In this document: one piece after another, positions 11,838-26,800 of the stretch
Layout of the letters: the number at the start of each line of letters is the position of its first letter
Numbering within the stretch: position 1 is the first letter of the stretch
NCBI RefSeq assembly: GCF_964340395.1
Contig: NC_135558.1
Location: 19,397,371 to 19,461,370, forward strand
Origin: Glandiceps talaboti
Lineage: Eukaryota; Hemichordata; Enteropneusta; Spengelidae
Length of the DNA stretch: 64,000 nt
Direction of reading: 5' to 3'
Notes under the pieces: model-generated
Seen by the model: the letters and a program-made list of their open reading frames with translations, nothing else
What the model was told of the DNA's origin: nothing
Databases searched by the model: none
Position numbers and translations under genes: made by a program

Positions 11838-14800
11838 ATGGTGTCCACAAAAGCCAGAGTGGCATTGGCACTTACGTTTAGCAGCATTGCCATATTTTTC
11901 TTTGCTGCTAACTACTTCAGTAGAAAACGAAATCGTGCCAAACGACCCGTCTCTAAACCTTTGAAGGAAGTCTTCCCACAGAGAGCTCTGCCATCCCTAC
12001 CTGATGATAGGAATCTAAGATCCTATACCAGGGGACCTCCATCAAGTATGTAGCTTTATTATCTTCACACATCAACATTATTGTGACAATAAGTTTATAA
12101 CATGCGCACAGTCTTTACTCTAAGTTCTGACATTCATAGACATTTTTGATAATGAAGGAATATGCAACCAAGACTCATTGAAATGGGTGAAAACAGTACC
12201 CTGTAACCAGTGCGCCCCTAATAGTAGCCAAATTTTGTTGTTGTGAGTCAAAATGATAAAAACTGACATTTCTTGTGAGTGAGAGTCACCATGTATCAAA
12301 AGATAGGGAACACCAAATTTGGATGCAGCACAAAATGGTGTGTCAGTAGCACGTCAAATTGGCTTAGAGGCGTGCTATTAAATGACATACAAATTATGCA
12401 GTTAGTCAATTCATACTTCAACTATGTATTTTGTGAGTATATTCTGTATTAAACAGTATATATACTATAATTTGTCAATACTAGATCATAATATTTTGTA
12501 CAACATACATCTCTTCTCTTCTGCTTTGTTCACTCTGAATTTTAACTTTTTACTAGCACCATTATTCTGTCCTCTTTTTTGCTCCTAACTGTTCTGTCAT
12601 TCACATCTTCATGTTTTGTTTTATTTTACTCTTTTCTATGAATGAAAAGTTTTGATATCTATGTAACCACTAACCAGTCATTTCTTATTTATTCTGTTTG
12701 GTTTTTCATGTTCACGAACATTATTATTGTATTATTATATTATTTTTATTATTGAAGCTTTTAAATTTTTATGTTGATTTCATATCAAACTTTTCATCTA
12801 ATTTTCATTTTATTTTATAGAGCTCCTGTCAGCTGATAATCCACTTTCATTACTTTAATTTTCTCATATTAAATAGTTTATTTGATTTTTAACTTTATTA
12901 CTAGCAGTCTCTTATTTATCCATAACTGTTTAGTCTAAATACATAAAACATTTCTTACTCTGCAGGTAATGTCCTCATGATATCTCTATATAGTTGTACA
13001 CAAACAATATTAACTTGTAAAACTTGTTTTCTGACTTGAGGGTCACCAATTCCAAAACGAGGCCCTGACAGTACATCTAGTGCTGGCAGTGGCAGAAGTC
13101 GAAGGTCAACATCTTCTAGCATACCAAGCCCTCTAAGTAGACGGACACCAAGCAGAGAGGAGCTGACAGCACAACAATTGTTTCAGCTAGGTATATGTAA
13201 CATAGTTTATATTCACTCTCATTTTGTTTCTTTTCTTTTTACTTCTGTTTGAAAGATTGTGTTCCAGTAGTCTAGGTTTGCAACCATTCAGGGGAAGTAG
13301 ATGTTCGAGAAGACAAGAATATATTATTAAACCATAAACCGTGGAATGAGCAAAGGCCCCCTCTTGGCATATTAGAGAGAGGGCCCTTTTCTCATTCCAT
13401 GACCCACTTTGATATATAGTCTTAAACCCCAATGTTTGAAGCCTGTAGTCTTGGATTAGTATAATTACATCAGTAGATCCACAGGGATTAAAGAGGATCA
13501 TGCTCTTGTTTAGGATTAATATTTCCTATCAATCTATCGTACAGCTGTTTTCACACCCCAGATGTAGACCTGATCTGACTCTGGCCTTTAAAATGCTAGT
13601 TTTATGTTCTGTGTTCTATCTTTAAATTCATGGACTGAAAGGATTTCTAGATTTATGCCAGGTTGGGTAACAATGACAAATCATGTCGACTGTAGTGAGT
13701 CAGTAACACTGAAATAAAGCACTTTCTCTATGTACTACACTCCAATTATAGCTTTCATATCAAGTGTAAAAGTATACTGTTTCTATTGGTTTATTAACAA
13801 GCCTAGCATGTGGCCTTTCTAATGTGGTCAATTAGCAAATGAAACTGTATACTCTTACACTTGATATGGATGCTATAAACAATTGTGGTTCATACAGAAA
13901 GTACTTTACTTTGGTGTTATGGGTTGTACTCCATATTGTGAAGATGAAACAATTAGATACACATTTTGTAGATCCATACACATGTACACTCAGTCAGTTA
14001 GATTTGTAACAGTGTTACTATAAATTTGATTATTTAATTTGGCACTTCTTTCTCAGTATAATACTTACATGTATTTAGCCAGTTTAGCGACTAGTAATAG
14101 ATTAAAGGCAAAAGTCTTCAAAAAAGCAACTATGTTTACATCAATTACATACTGTAAGTTACTTTTTATTTTGTAATTTTGTAGATTGGCAGTAAAGATA
14201 CATCACTTGATTCATGATAAGATACCGGTACTGTGTACAACTATATTGTATATATACATGTACATGTATGATATACATGTAGATTATATTGTACATACAT
14301 GTATAGATAGACTATATTACATAATGTGAAATATATTTAGAAGTGCGTGTTTACTTGGCTACTGAACACTTTCCATATAAACTGTCTGTGGCTGTATAAT
14401 GAATAGTTGAATTTTATAGTGAAGTGTGATTTTATGAAATGTATATTTATTTGTTTATTTTCTTGTTATGCAATGTGCAGATATCATCAATATGATATAT
14501 ACTTTTAATTTTAAGCCCTGTGCTTAGTTCACATTGAAATGTACATTTTTTTTCTCTTATATATTTTCCATCAATTGCAATTTTTGAAGGGGCATAACTT
14601 GAGTTTATACGTTTTGTGGTGCATGTTTTATGAAAATACTTGCAGTATTCTACTTTTCAAGCATATTTACCATTACTTGCAATTGACTGAACTCAAACCT
14701 GGTATTGGGGTGTTACTTATAAATGATCCTATGACATACATGTACATTTGTAATTGTACATCTTAAAAAAATGTCATTAATAATTCCTTAAAGTGCTCAT

Positions 14801-17800
14801 ATGGATGAGGATTCAGTATTTATTTTGGATTTTTAATATGTAAAACTATTTTATCATGGCTTCCTACTTGAAAAATCATGTAATACCGGTCACATTGCAC
14901 AAAGTCAAAACATGTGTAAAGATGGTGGTTTTTGTACATACAATAACAAAAATATTACACATTTATTATGCTTTTGTAATTCCATGAACTACACACAAGG
15001 ACTTGGCATATGTTGTGTCACATTGATTTTTCGAGTAGGACGTCATGATAATATTGTTTTCTAAATTAAAAATCCAAAATAAATACCCAATCCTCATCCG
15101 TATGCATGCAATCAACTATTCTAGCAATGCCTGAAGACAATTGTAAATTCGTAGAAGGCATGCATCAAGTTGAACATAAACATTAAATACAATACAATGT
15201 GGTTTATTCGAGATTTATGGATAAGTATTTTCATTTGAGTAAAAAAGCTTATAAACTCAGCTTGTGCCACTTTACATTGATAGATGCTTGGCAGGGTCTT
15301 ATTGTGACTTATTTGTTCAAGCATTCATATATTTTATGTGTCATGTAATTTTGAAGTACATCCTTTGTAATGTACATCACCACTATAGTATCATTTAGTT
15401 AGTAAAGTTACTAAAATAGTGTTAGTTTTATTTACTAGTTGAATGACACTTGTTGTAGCAGATGTCAACAATATTTATATTATGTGTAGATAATATTGTA
15501 CAGATAAATATTTAGGTTGTGTGCAACAGTTATGTGTTTTTTGAATAGGATAAGCTGGAATCCATCACTGTGACAGTTGGTCATTATATGCGATGTTTCA
15601 TTGTTAATTTAGAGCGTTTCTCTTTAGGCTTAGGAAGAACTGCTGGAATACATACATTTGTAACAGGTTGATATAATATTTGATACCTATAAGTCATAGT
15701 GAATGTAAACTTTAAATAGTATTAGCACTTTTAGTTATGATTTTCTTTTCTTTTTTTAATTTTTCAAAACTAGTTTATGAATTGGCCCCAGTGAGGTATG
15801 CTACCGCACAGTATCGATTAGACAGGATAAGTAGGGCTATGTTTGAAGGCAAGCCTATGAGTAGTGCTATCAAGTACATCTGGGACATTGATGATGAGTA
15901 CCTCCTGGATAGATTAAATAGTAACTGGTTTCCAGACATGCCAGCTGTATGTCTCTGGAATTGGGGATCAGTTGTCCAGTTCTACCCCGGTGGCCAGAAC
16001 AGTGACATTATCTTCCTAACAGACTCTTATTATGATTGGGAATTGAATCTGTTGTCACCAACATGCAGTGAGATTGAGATAACTGATGGTGAGGAACACC
16101 AGGAGGAAGAAGAGAAAATCACAGTTGGAACACATTCCCTGTGGAAGGCATGCATGTTTGGATTCATGGCACTTGATTGCAACGTATCAACTGAAATCTT
16201 CTGGGAGAATAAACTGAGCCTGTATCATTTTATACAGAAGAATTTACAGCAGCACATGTCTCCTGTACAAAATATTGAATATGGACAATTTGACGAATTG
16301 GATGGCAGACCCCTGTATGTTGTAGCCAAGACCTTGAAGGTACCTCGTAAACCTGAGGAAAAACCAAGAAAGAGGCACAAGTCTCTAGACCAACTATACA
16401 TGAAGCGCTCAATGCAAAACCCAGGAAGAGGGTCTTCAGTCCACCGCTTACCAAGAGAATGGTTATGGGTCATTGACCCAGTACAAAAACTTGTCCTATT
16501 GAAGGATGAGAATAACAATGACAGTATTGACAGTGGCATTTGTGACAGCAACATGTCTTGCAAAGATGCCGAGAACAAGGAACCCATGTATATTGTGGCT
16601 GAGATACTACATGTACCGGACAGAACTGTCAAGGTATGTGTTGAAGAGGAAGAGAAATCTGAGAAGCCAGCACAGAAGCCAAGAAAGAGGCACAACTCAG
16701 TTGATGCAGTGTGCACTAAACCATCTGTACAGATCCCCAGAAAAGTAAGCTCACTGTATAGTTTCTTTGCCAAAGGATGTGAGTTGATTGGAAGAATGGC
16801 CCAGTGGAATAATGTTGATTCCCAAAACAGTGATGTTAAGTTTACTGAGATGGCCATCATGGATGAAGATGATAGCCAGTCTGAGACCAGCATGAGTGAC
16901 AATGCATCTGTAAGTCCAGTTGAAGAACCTCTGGATCAGAATCTGGCAATAAAGAATGACACTAGTGTACAGACAGTGTCTAGTGGCAAGGACAACCAAA
17001 AGGCTGACATTCTGAAAGAAAAAGCCAAATCAGAGCCTACTGTCATCAACAACAAAGCAGATGAGAAGATATTCAAGAAAACATACAACAGAGTGACGAG
17101 AAAGAAAGTGACCAAACTGACAAGATCAGTCACTGATGACCATGCAGACTCTGTACTGAAGAATAAAGATGTGGTCTTAGAAACAGCAAAGAAAGGAGCA
17201 GATAACAAAGAACAGTGCACAATGCCAAAGATGGGAATAGAGGATCATTATCCTATGTTTTATTCTAAATGGGAAGTAGATGAGGCTGTCAACCAACAAA
17301 GCCCAGGTCACCATATCACTATTCCTTCCATCAAATGTTTTCTTGAGGAAGATGAGTTCTTTGATGCTGTAGAATATCTAGAGGCTGATGATGAGAAGGA
17401 AGTGAGCTCCGTTGCTAATGAGTACCAAAGACAAGGACTTGTTGGTTTCCTAGACAGAATGGTCAAGAAAGCAGCCAGGGGATTCTTCAGCTGTAAGAAG
17501 CTGTTCAAGTAAATTGTTAATAACTGATGTTTACGTGCTGAAACATCAATGCATGTTATCTCCATAAATGTGAATAACATCTTTCACTTTACGAAGGGGA
17601 ATCTATGAAAGCTGCTGGACCATATCCATGAACAGACAAAGAAAAATTACCAAAAAGACAAAAAAAGCTAAAAAATGAAAAACACCCCAAAAAATCTTCT
17701 TTTTTTTAAAAAAATTAAAAAACATATATATAATATGAACACCAAAAAAGAGGGAAGAGGCCGGTGAAAATATTCACTGATGCAGAGAATGGATCAGTGA

Positions 17801-20800
17801 TTGGAAGTTATGGGGGAGGGTCAAAGGATAAAGTTGGTGAAAAATCATGTTCACTGATGCTGATAACGGATTGGTGATTGGTGATTGGTGATTGGAAGTT
17901 TATGGGGAGGGGCAAATGAAAAAGTTGGTGAAAAATTCACTAATGCTAAGAATTGATCAGTGATTGTAAGTTTGTGGAAGTGGGGGTAAGGATAAAGTTG
18001 GTGAAAAATTCACTGATGCTAATCGGTAATTGTAAATTGTGATCGGTGATTGTAAATTGAGAGAAGGGGTAGAAGATTGGCAAAATCCAGATCATGTCAA
18101 TAATACTCGCAGACAGACTCAGTTCATATAATGAAGTACTTCAGATAATCAAATTTATCATTATTAATTATCTTTTCTTTAAAAGCCATAAAAAATAATA
18201 CATGGAATAATGACAACATTTCGATAACTGAGTCCTGTGAAAGGAATAGTCTTTACTAAGTAATTCAAAGAATACAAAACAGACAGTGATTAGACTTTAT
18301 ACATCTGAAATTAAAACTAGGTTACCAGAACTCGGTATGTACTTATCCATATACAGTCTTATAGACATATACAACATTATGTATGTGGACAGTTACCTAA
18401 AAAAATACAAAACAGGCAATCCAGTAAAATATCTGCAGAAAACTTACATATTCATCAATTTATTATCAAGTTCAGTGTATGCAGAATTATGTATCTATTT
18501 ATCCACTTAGCAGTCAGCCAGTCTTAGGAGTATTAGCATACAGTGTGTGTAGATCTCGTTGGGTATTTAAAAGAAATGGGAAAAATATATTAAAAAAATA
18601 AAATAAAATAAAGAAATAAAAAAATTAAAAAATAAAGTAAAAAAGAACAAAATTTAAACAAATATGTAAAACTGTCACTGTCAGACAATAGTGAATGATA
18701 CCTGTTGATGTCAGCTGAATATGCTGTTCATATTTCTTGAAGTTGTCTACTCAGTCCTTCACAGTGGGACCAGTCAGTCTTGGATTAAAAGTCTGAGATA
18801 ACCAGGTAGTGTGATAAAAAATACTACCAAAATTGTAAATAAAATGTTTATTTATTTATAGTCATGAAATATACTGTCACAGTGGTATTGTCAGTATTGT
18901 GAGTACACCTTACAATGTGATGATGGTAATGTAAATAATGTATATATCACATTGTGTGGTGAAATAAAAGTATTGTATATAGCAAACTATGTCTCTTGTG
19001 ATAAATAGTATGATTTGTATGCTAGTGTCCTGATACGATTATTCAGTTTCTGGTTATTACATTTCAAAGTACTGATCTTTGGTGCATGTGTTAGGACTTT
19101 CTGTGGTGTCCACTTGCTGGATTGGAACTTTTCAAAATGTACACAAAGCAATGTTTAGAGGACCTTAGAAATCACAGTGTGTCTGATATCATATACATGA
19201 TTGTTCACAAAGCCATGTTTAGAGGACCTTAGAAATCACAGTGTGTCTGATATCATGAAATGTACACAAAGCAATGTCCACATGCAGGACTCCAGTAATC
19301 ACAGTGTGTATGATATCATGTACATGATTGTTCACAAAGCCATGTTTAGAGGACCTTAGAAATCACAGTACGTGTCTGATATCATGAAATGTACACAAAG
19401 CTATGTCCACAGGACCCCAGTAAATACACATTTTTCCATGAAATGGGACTCCAGCATACAAACTGTAGTAAAAATGGATGGCTATACAAATGTTGTGTAA
19501 TTTTTATTGTAATGTCAATTTTGGTTTTTTACAACTAAACAGTTAATTCTGTTACCCTGAACCTCAGACCTAGTGGTCCGAGCCTGAACTGAAACTACAG
19601 TAAATACTACTTTTAAAAAGTAAAATTCAAACCTGGCTATCTGAATCAAATATTGATCAGATTTGAGGTGCTTTCGGGCCCTCTGTTTCTTAGGTTTATT
19701 GGATCTATTTTATGCAAAGAAGGATTACTTTTAGGAATATTTGTTATGTATTTTATCAATTTCTTTGGACAGAAAGTGTAATTTTTTTATGTGTTTTTGA
19801 ATACAGATGAACAATTACACATTTAAGTATGCCAATTTGAAAGTGGTAGTGTCATCATACAATCATTGTATTTAATAACACTCCCTCAGAAATGAATTTC
19901 ATTCTGTGCTTTGGTTCAGAATTTAAAGTATCCATATGGATGTGGATTGGGTAGTTATTTTGGATTTTTATTTTATAAAATAATTTTATCATGGCTTCCT
20001 ACTTGAAAAATCAATGTGACGCAACATAGACCAAGTCTATTTTTGTCACCCAATACATTGTAAAAAGCTAAAAAAAAAAAAAAAAAAAAAAAAAAACATG
20101 TAAAAAGTTTGTCATTGTACATGTACGTACAATAACAAACATTTTTACACATATATTAATCTTTTGCAATTTATTGAGTTACAAACAAGGACTTGGCATT
20201 TGTTGGTTCACATTGATTTTTCAAGTAAGAAGCCATGATAAAATTATTTTATAAAATAAAAATAGAAAATAAATACCTAATCCTCATCCAGATGCCTACT
20301 TTAAAGTGATCATATATATATATAGATGAGAAATGTGTATTTTATGATTTTAGTAGAAAAACCTTAGTAGTTTTTTCTACCTCAACAAACAACAACAAAA
20401 AAGCAATGTACAGTAAAACAACATAGACCAAGTCAGAGTTCACAGTTCACAGTTTGTGATGAAGATACAAGGTTGTCCCAGTACATAGGTAAAAAAATTG
20501 TCCCAGTAAATACATGTAGGTAGTAAAGGTGATATAACTAGGCAGGGAAGGACTTGTTGTTGGGAAATGTTGCTACTGGAACTTGTGTGTAGGAAAGGAC
20601 ATAATATACATGTAAGCTACTAGACTACTGGTACCACATCAGGTGTAGGACACTCAGCAGTAAGTCACTAGACTACCGGTACCACATCAGGTGTAGGACA
20701 CTCAGCAGTAAGTCACTAGACTACCGGTACCACATCAGGTGTAGGACACTCAGCAGTAAGTCACTAGACTACTAGTACCACATCAGGTGTAGGACACTCA

Positions 20801-23800
20801 GCAGTAAGTCAGTAGACTACCGGTACCACATCAGGTGTAGGACACTCAGCAGTAAGTCACTAGACTACCGGTACCACATCAGGTGTAGGACACTCAGCAG
20901 TAAGTCAGTAGACTACCGGTACCACATCAGGTGTAGGACACTCAGCAGTAAGTCACTAGACTACCGGTACCACATCAGGTGTAGGACACTCAGCAGTAAG
21001 TCAGTAGACTACCGGTACCACATCAGGTGTAGAACACTCAGCAGTAAGTCACTACACTATCGGTACCACATCAGGTGTAGGACACTCAGCAGTAAGTCAG
21101 TAGACTACCGGTACCACATCAGGTGTAGGACACTCAGCAGTAAGTCAGTAGACTACCGGTACCACATCAGGTGTAGGACACTCAGCAGTAAGTCACTAGA
21201 CTATCGGTACCACATCAGGTGTAGGACACTCGGCAGTAAGTCACTAGACTACCGGTACCACATCAGGTGTAGGACACTCAGCAGTAAGTTAGTAGACTAC
21301 CGGTACCACATCAGGTGTAGAACACTCAGCAGTAAGTCACTACACTATCGGTACCACATCAGGTGTAGGACACTCAGCAGTAAGTCACTAGACTACCGGT
21401 ACCACATCAGGTGTAGGACACTCAGCAGTAAGTCAGTAGACTACCGGTACCACATCAGGTGTAGGACACTCAGCAGTAAGTCACTAGACTATCGGTACCA
21501 CATCAGGTGTAGGACACTCGGCAGTAAGTCACTAGACTACCGGTACCACATCAGGTGTAGGACACTCAGCAGTAAGTCAGTAGACTACCGGTACCACATC
21601 AGGTGTAGAACACTCAGCAGTAAGTCACTACACTATCGGTACCACATCAGGTGTAGGACACTCAGCAGTAAGTCACTAGACTACCGGTACCACATCAGGT
21701 GTAGGACACTCAGCAGTAAGTCAGTAGACTACCGGTACCACATCAGGTGTAGGACACTCAGCAGTAAGTCACTAGACTACCGGTACCACATCAGGTGTAG
21801 GACACTCAGCAGTAAGTCAGTAGACTATCGGTACCACATCAGGTGTAGGACACTCAGCAGTAAGTGAGTCATAGTTTTGCACTCTCAGAATAATCATACA
21901 ATGTATAGCCATGATTTTTAAAGGTCAATAACTTAAAAGAGAAATTGTCATGTACAAGTTTCTTCGCTTATCTCCACCCAATGTGATTAAAATCTGATGT
22001 AGGGAACTTGGCGATATTTCTTTATTTACCATCTTACTTTTATTGTCATTTGTTCTTTTTTTGTTCTGTGAGCACCTGATACCTACATCTGACACAATAC
22101 CATAGGTATTCTCAGACAAAACGAGAGCACTGAGTGAATTTACTCAATGAATGAGAAAGGGTAATGCGCAAAAACAAACAGGCAGAGTACTTCAGAATGA
22201 TCTGTTTGAAAATAGCTAGAGGGCAGAGTACAAACAATGATATTATCGTTATTGTTTGGTGGTTGTCTTTGTTTCCATTTCAAATGTCAATTGTTATTTT
22301 GTAAGACGGATGTTGGTTGGCTACATGTACGTAAGTACAACTTTTGGTACGAGAACCCCAGTGTAATATTGTGTCAGATATACATATCACTGACTGTCAG
22401 GTTCTCACAGAACAAATAAAGAACAAATGACAATAAAAGTAGGGGGTAAATAAAGAAATCACAGCAAGTTCACTACATCAGATTTTAATCAGATTGAATT
22501 TATCCAAGAAGATCTTTGTTATCGATCTCTAACTTATATGTATACAAAAATTACTTTCACACAATTCTTTCTGTTCTGCTTGCTAAACCCTATCTTACCT
22601 CCCGAAGTAGAACTCTGTATACAGCTTATGGTAAAATGCTGTAGACAATACAGACCATGAAACTGAGCTATTGTCAAGTAGTCTTGTCTTCATTTTATCA
22701 ACATTTGGAAACAGACTCACTAGTGGAACAGCCCCATCCCACCTCAACCCACTCGACCCCATTGACCTATAAGTTTGGGTCATATTTGGTCATATTTAAT
22801 CTGTAGTGAAGACCTTAGTTACAGTTACTACATGATTTCAACAAAACACTGATTCAATATCATTGATTTCAATCACAAGTAATCTTTTAGAAAATAGAAA
22901 AGAAATGCTTTTTCTAAAACTGAAACTCACGATGTTTTAATTTTTCTTTATAAGGTATGGATTCATTTCAGCAAGCAGTAGAACAGTGGGAGGAAGCGTT
23001 ACAACTCACCCCACAATCAAATCAAACAGAACTTGATAAGGTAACTTGCGTATTCTTTGCTGTCCCTGTTGTATGGTTTAGGTGTGACAACTTGATGTAA
23101 TGTTGTCTTGATGTTTGTCCACAGGGTGGGGTGGGGGGGGGGGGGGGGGGTGGGGTTCCAGAAACGTAGCTGCATTGATTTCCATACCTTTTGCTATTTT
23201 TTGTCAGAAACACAGTATTCTTGGGTAAGTAATTTGCTAGGTACACTGCACTATTACTTAACCCTTTAGGCTTACAGTGCTATGTCTGCATATATATCCA
23301 GACAGTCACTATTGGGTTCCCAGGCCACACCATGTCTGCATACATGTATATGCAGAAAAGTTTACTCATTTGCATAAGCCAAGTTTCACCGCATCACCTC
23401 ATATCTAGGTAAATTAATTTGACGATATATATTTAATGGGTGCATGGATAAGGATAAAATAGGATTGGTTATATGTTTTATTATTTCTTTCTAGTTATAG
23501 GCAATAATTATAGAATAGGTATAGATCCTGGGAAATGTCCTTTACCTTGGCAGTCTATTGGGTTAATATTGATTACTCTCCATGAATTAAAGAAGAATGT
23601 TTGACGCCAGCAATCCCACACCATACTTGGGAAAGGAGGGACATGTCTACTTGGTGGTAATAAGACAGTAGCTGCAGTCATCAAGTTATCATTTTGAAAA
23701 TAGTCCTTATGAAAATTACTTCTAAGAATCTAATGTACATGTATATGACAGAACCCCATGGCGTGTGAGTGCAAGCATGGCATACTTGTTTTCATCTGCA

Positions 23801-26800
23801 CTATCACTCACAATGCTTGGGAACAGATAACACCATAAGCACTCGTATGACATATTAATGTCTTTGACATGTCTTTATCATGCATCATCTTACAGGCTGA
23901 GCAAATGACCAATGCAGAGTTGTCCTTCAGACTAGAGCGATTACTACACAGTGCATATAGTGTACAGTCAGAAGCTGAGAGGACATTGTCTATGCAGTCA
24001 TTGGCGTCATCACAGGACACAACAACATTGTCGCTAAGTGACAGTAATAGGACACTAACAGGAGGGGAATACAGTGATGATGAATCAACTGAGTCATTTG
24101 TGTCTGCTTCAGAGGTAGGCATCCATTGCTTGTTATTTTTTATATAGTGCATTTCCACACTGAGCTATTTACAATTATTACCCCATGGCATGGACCTATA
24201 ATGGCAGAATGGCTTTAGTAGCTTACATCTTTACATCTAGCAGAAATATGAGTTACTTTAATAGTAGCTTGCAGTTTGCTGAATATATCTAGCAGAATTC
24301 TATGCACTTTAATGGTATCTTCCAATTGTCCATTTCGTACATGTAAAAAAGGAGACGATATACCAGTAATGAAACTACCAGATAGCAGAATTTGATACAC
24401 TTTTTAGCTTACAATATTTGTCTTACAGTTAGCAGAACTAGATGATATACCAGTAATGAAACTACCAGATAGCAGAATGATGTACATAGAAGCAATGAAT
24501 GCAGTGGCTGATGATTTAGTAGTTTGTCGAAAACACAGGTACATTTGTAAATAAGGGACAAGAGATAATCACACAATGTCAAACAAGATCAATAACCAAA
24601 TTTTGTTGGGGTTTTTTTTTTTGGGGGGGGGGGTCAATTGCTGATCTTCATTTTCGCACTTCTAACAGGATTTCGAAAACTTTCACGCTTTCAATGGTAT
24701 TAACAGGTTCTGTGTTTACTACTGAGGCGTTGATAACTTGATTAAAATTTATTTCTAATGTGATATACACTGTTGGGTGTCCGATAGTATTTTAATGTGT
24801 TTACACACATGTTTTTACATTGCATTGATTGTAGTGTTGTGACCGCTACAATTTTCATCATGGATTACATCAGATATAAACATGTTGATATGTCACACCT
24901 GTGAATGTTCCTTTAGGGGGAGGGAGAGGGGTTGTTGTCCTAAATGAACAAAGTTCATTTTTTTAGCTTGTGCAACATTGTGCAATCATCATTCAAATTT
25001 TGTGATACTGATAAAAATATTTTGAGTTTCTGACAGTCTGATAAAGTTTGTCAAGGTATTTAAGGTGAAACATATCACAGGTAATCCAATCAGTTATAGG
25101 TTATTCTACCACACACTACTAGACAAGTTATACACATTCAAAAAGAATATATGGGATGTATACCATGGTTGTCATACATGATAAAATGTGTCTACATCAT
25201 TGTGTCAAAACTTTCAAAATCACCATTATTTTCACCATTTATCTCATTTTCCTGCTCTAATTCCCTCAACAATTTTCAGATAGTTAAAATTTAGAAAATT
25301 AAGTCATAAAGCACAGTATTCTAAATGATAATTGTATTTTTTCTCAGAACTGTACTTCTGAACTGCAAGAATGAAGTGGACTTTTTAGCCAAAGTACACT
25401 GTGTACGTCAGGCATTTGACCATTTACTACAGGACCAGGCCATTGCTGATTGGTTCGTTGAGCTAGGTCGACAGATGATGGGAGATCTTATTATTAATAT
25501 TAGCCAGGTGAGTAAATACTTTGTTCTGTACCAAGGAACTGTAATACTTTTTAGATATCTATGCGTCCTACAATAGTACATGTACATGTTTCCCATCCAC
25601 TCCTATCATGTGTTGTATTCCTTTATGGGTAAGATCAATAATTTTCAATATTTTTAATAGTTATAGGAAAGAAAACTAAATTATTTTTTTTTTTTTTTTT
25701 TTTTTTCAACATTTGAGTTCTCATCCTACGAAAGTGATTTACTTTCATCAAATCTGTTTTGTACCCCTGGTAAGGGGTCTGAGGCCTAATTAAAAGAATT
25801 TACTTTTTTATCCTACAATGAACTATTGACCTTGTGGCCCCTTAGTTTCACCAAGATGTGAATATTGAGATTACAACATACTGGGGACACTATGGTGTAG
25901 GACATTACAAATAACTGTAACTACACTAATGAGACATGTCCCACCCTTTAATAAACTAATACCAGTATATAGGAACAACGTGAATTCAAAATATATTTCA
26001 AATCTTTTAAATCTGGAAATTATTTGTACTAGTTCACAAATTTAAATCATACTGATCCTATAATGGATACATGTATATTTGATGAAATGGTTCAAAAAGA
26101 AAAGAAAACTATATATTCAAATTTGTTATTTTTCTTCTGAATACAGTGTGGGGAAACACTAGTTCTTGTGCTAGCTGAGGTTTTTCCTTTACAGCTAGGA
26201 TGTAAAATGATTACTAGGCTGAACTATAAGACTTGATGATATCGGGACTCTCTTATGATATGAAAGTTGAAACTGCTCAGATCTGACTCATACCTGAGGT
26301 CAAAGCTACAAGCAGTTTTCATGCGCATGGAAACTGAATATATATGTATCAGTTCCTACTGGGGCTTCATTTTTTTTCCAAATGATAAATGTCACAGGAT
26401 ATTAAAACAATAATTGTCACTATGTTAACATAGGATGCTGAAGATTTCTATGAGGCATATGATACATTGGTGGGCTTTGTTCAAGACCAAAATAATTGGC
26501 CAGTTGTCAAGGAAGAATTAGCCAGTCGTAGAGTGAGTATAGTTTTAAATCTTATAGGTAGCTATGTTGAAATTTATGTTTCACTTTCATTTTGTAAAAT
26601 CACACAGCCTCTTTACAGCGACAATGAACACATTAATGTAACTTCATTTTGGATGGACTTTACAGCCCTTATGAGCCATGATGGGGATGTTAACAACTTC
26701 AAATTATTGGGGATAATTGTCTGAAGTCATGAATGTGTTGTGACTTTAGGAAAAACTGATGAAGCAATGATGGATACTTGGTGAAAGCTTTATTAAAATC

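Noticed and set aside
15737-15773. ATG at 15737 as the start of the nested frame
   Set aside because: The first 12 codons translate a polypyrimidine tract that is a much better splice acceptor than a coding start.
16225-16902. 225-aa minus-strand open frame
   Set aside because: It is the antisense shadow of the 591-codon plus-strand frame, without its own splice or domain support.
20610-21866. CRISPR-like regular repeat array
   Set aside because: Units are contiguous 48-mers with no unique spacers, and the context is eukaryotic intronic DNA. It is a minisatellite.
22237-22419. 60-aa frame resembling a small secreted peptide
   Set aside because: Short, intronic and without splice or homology support.
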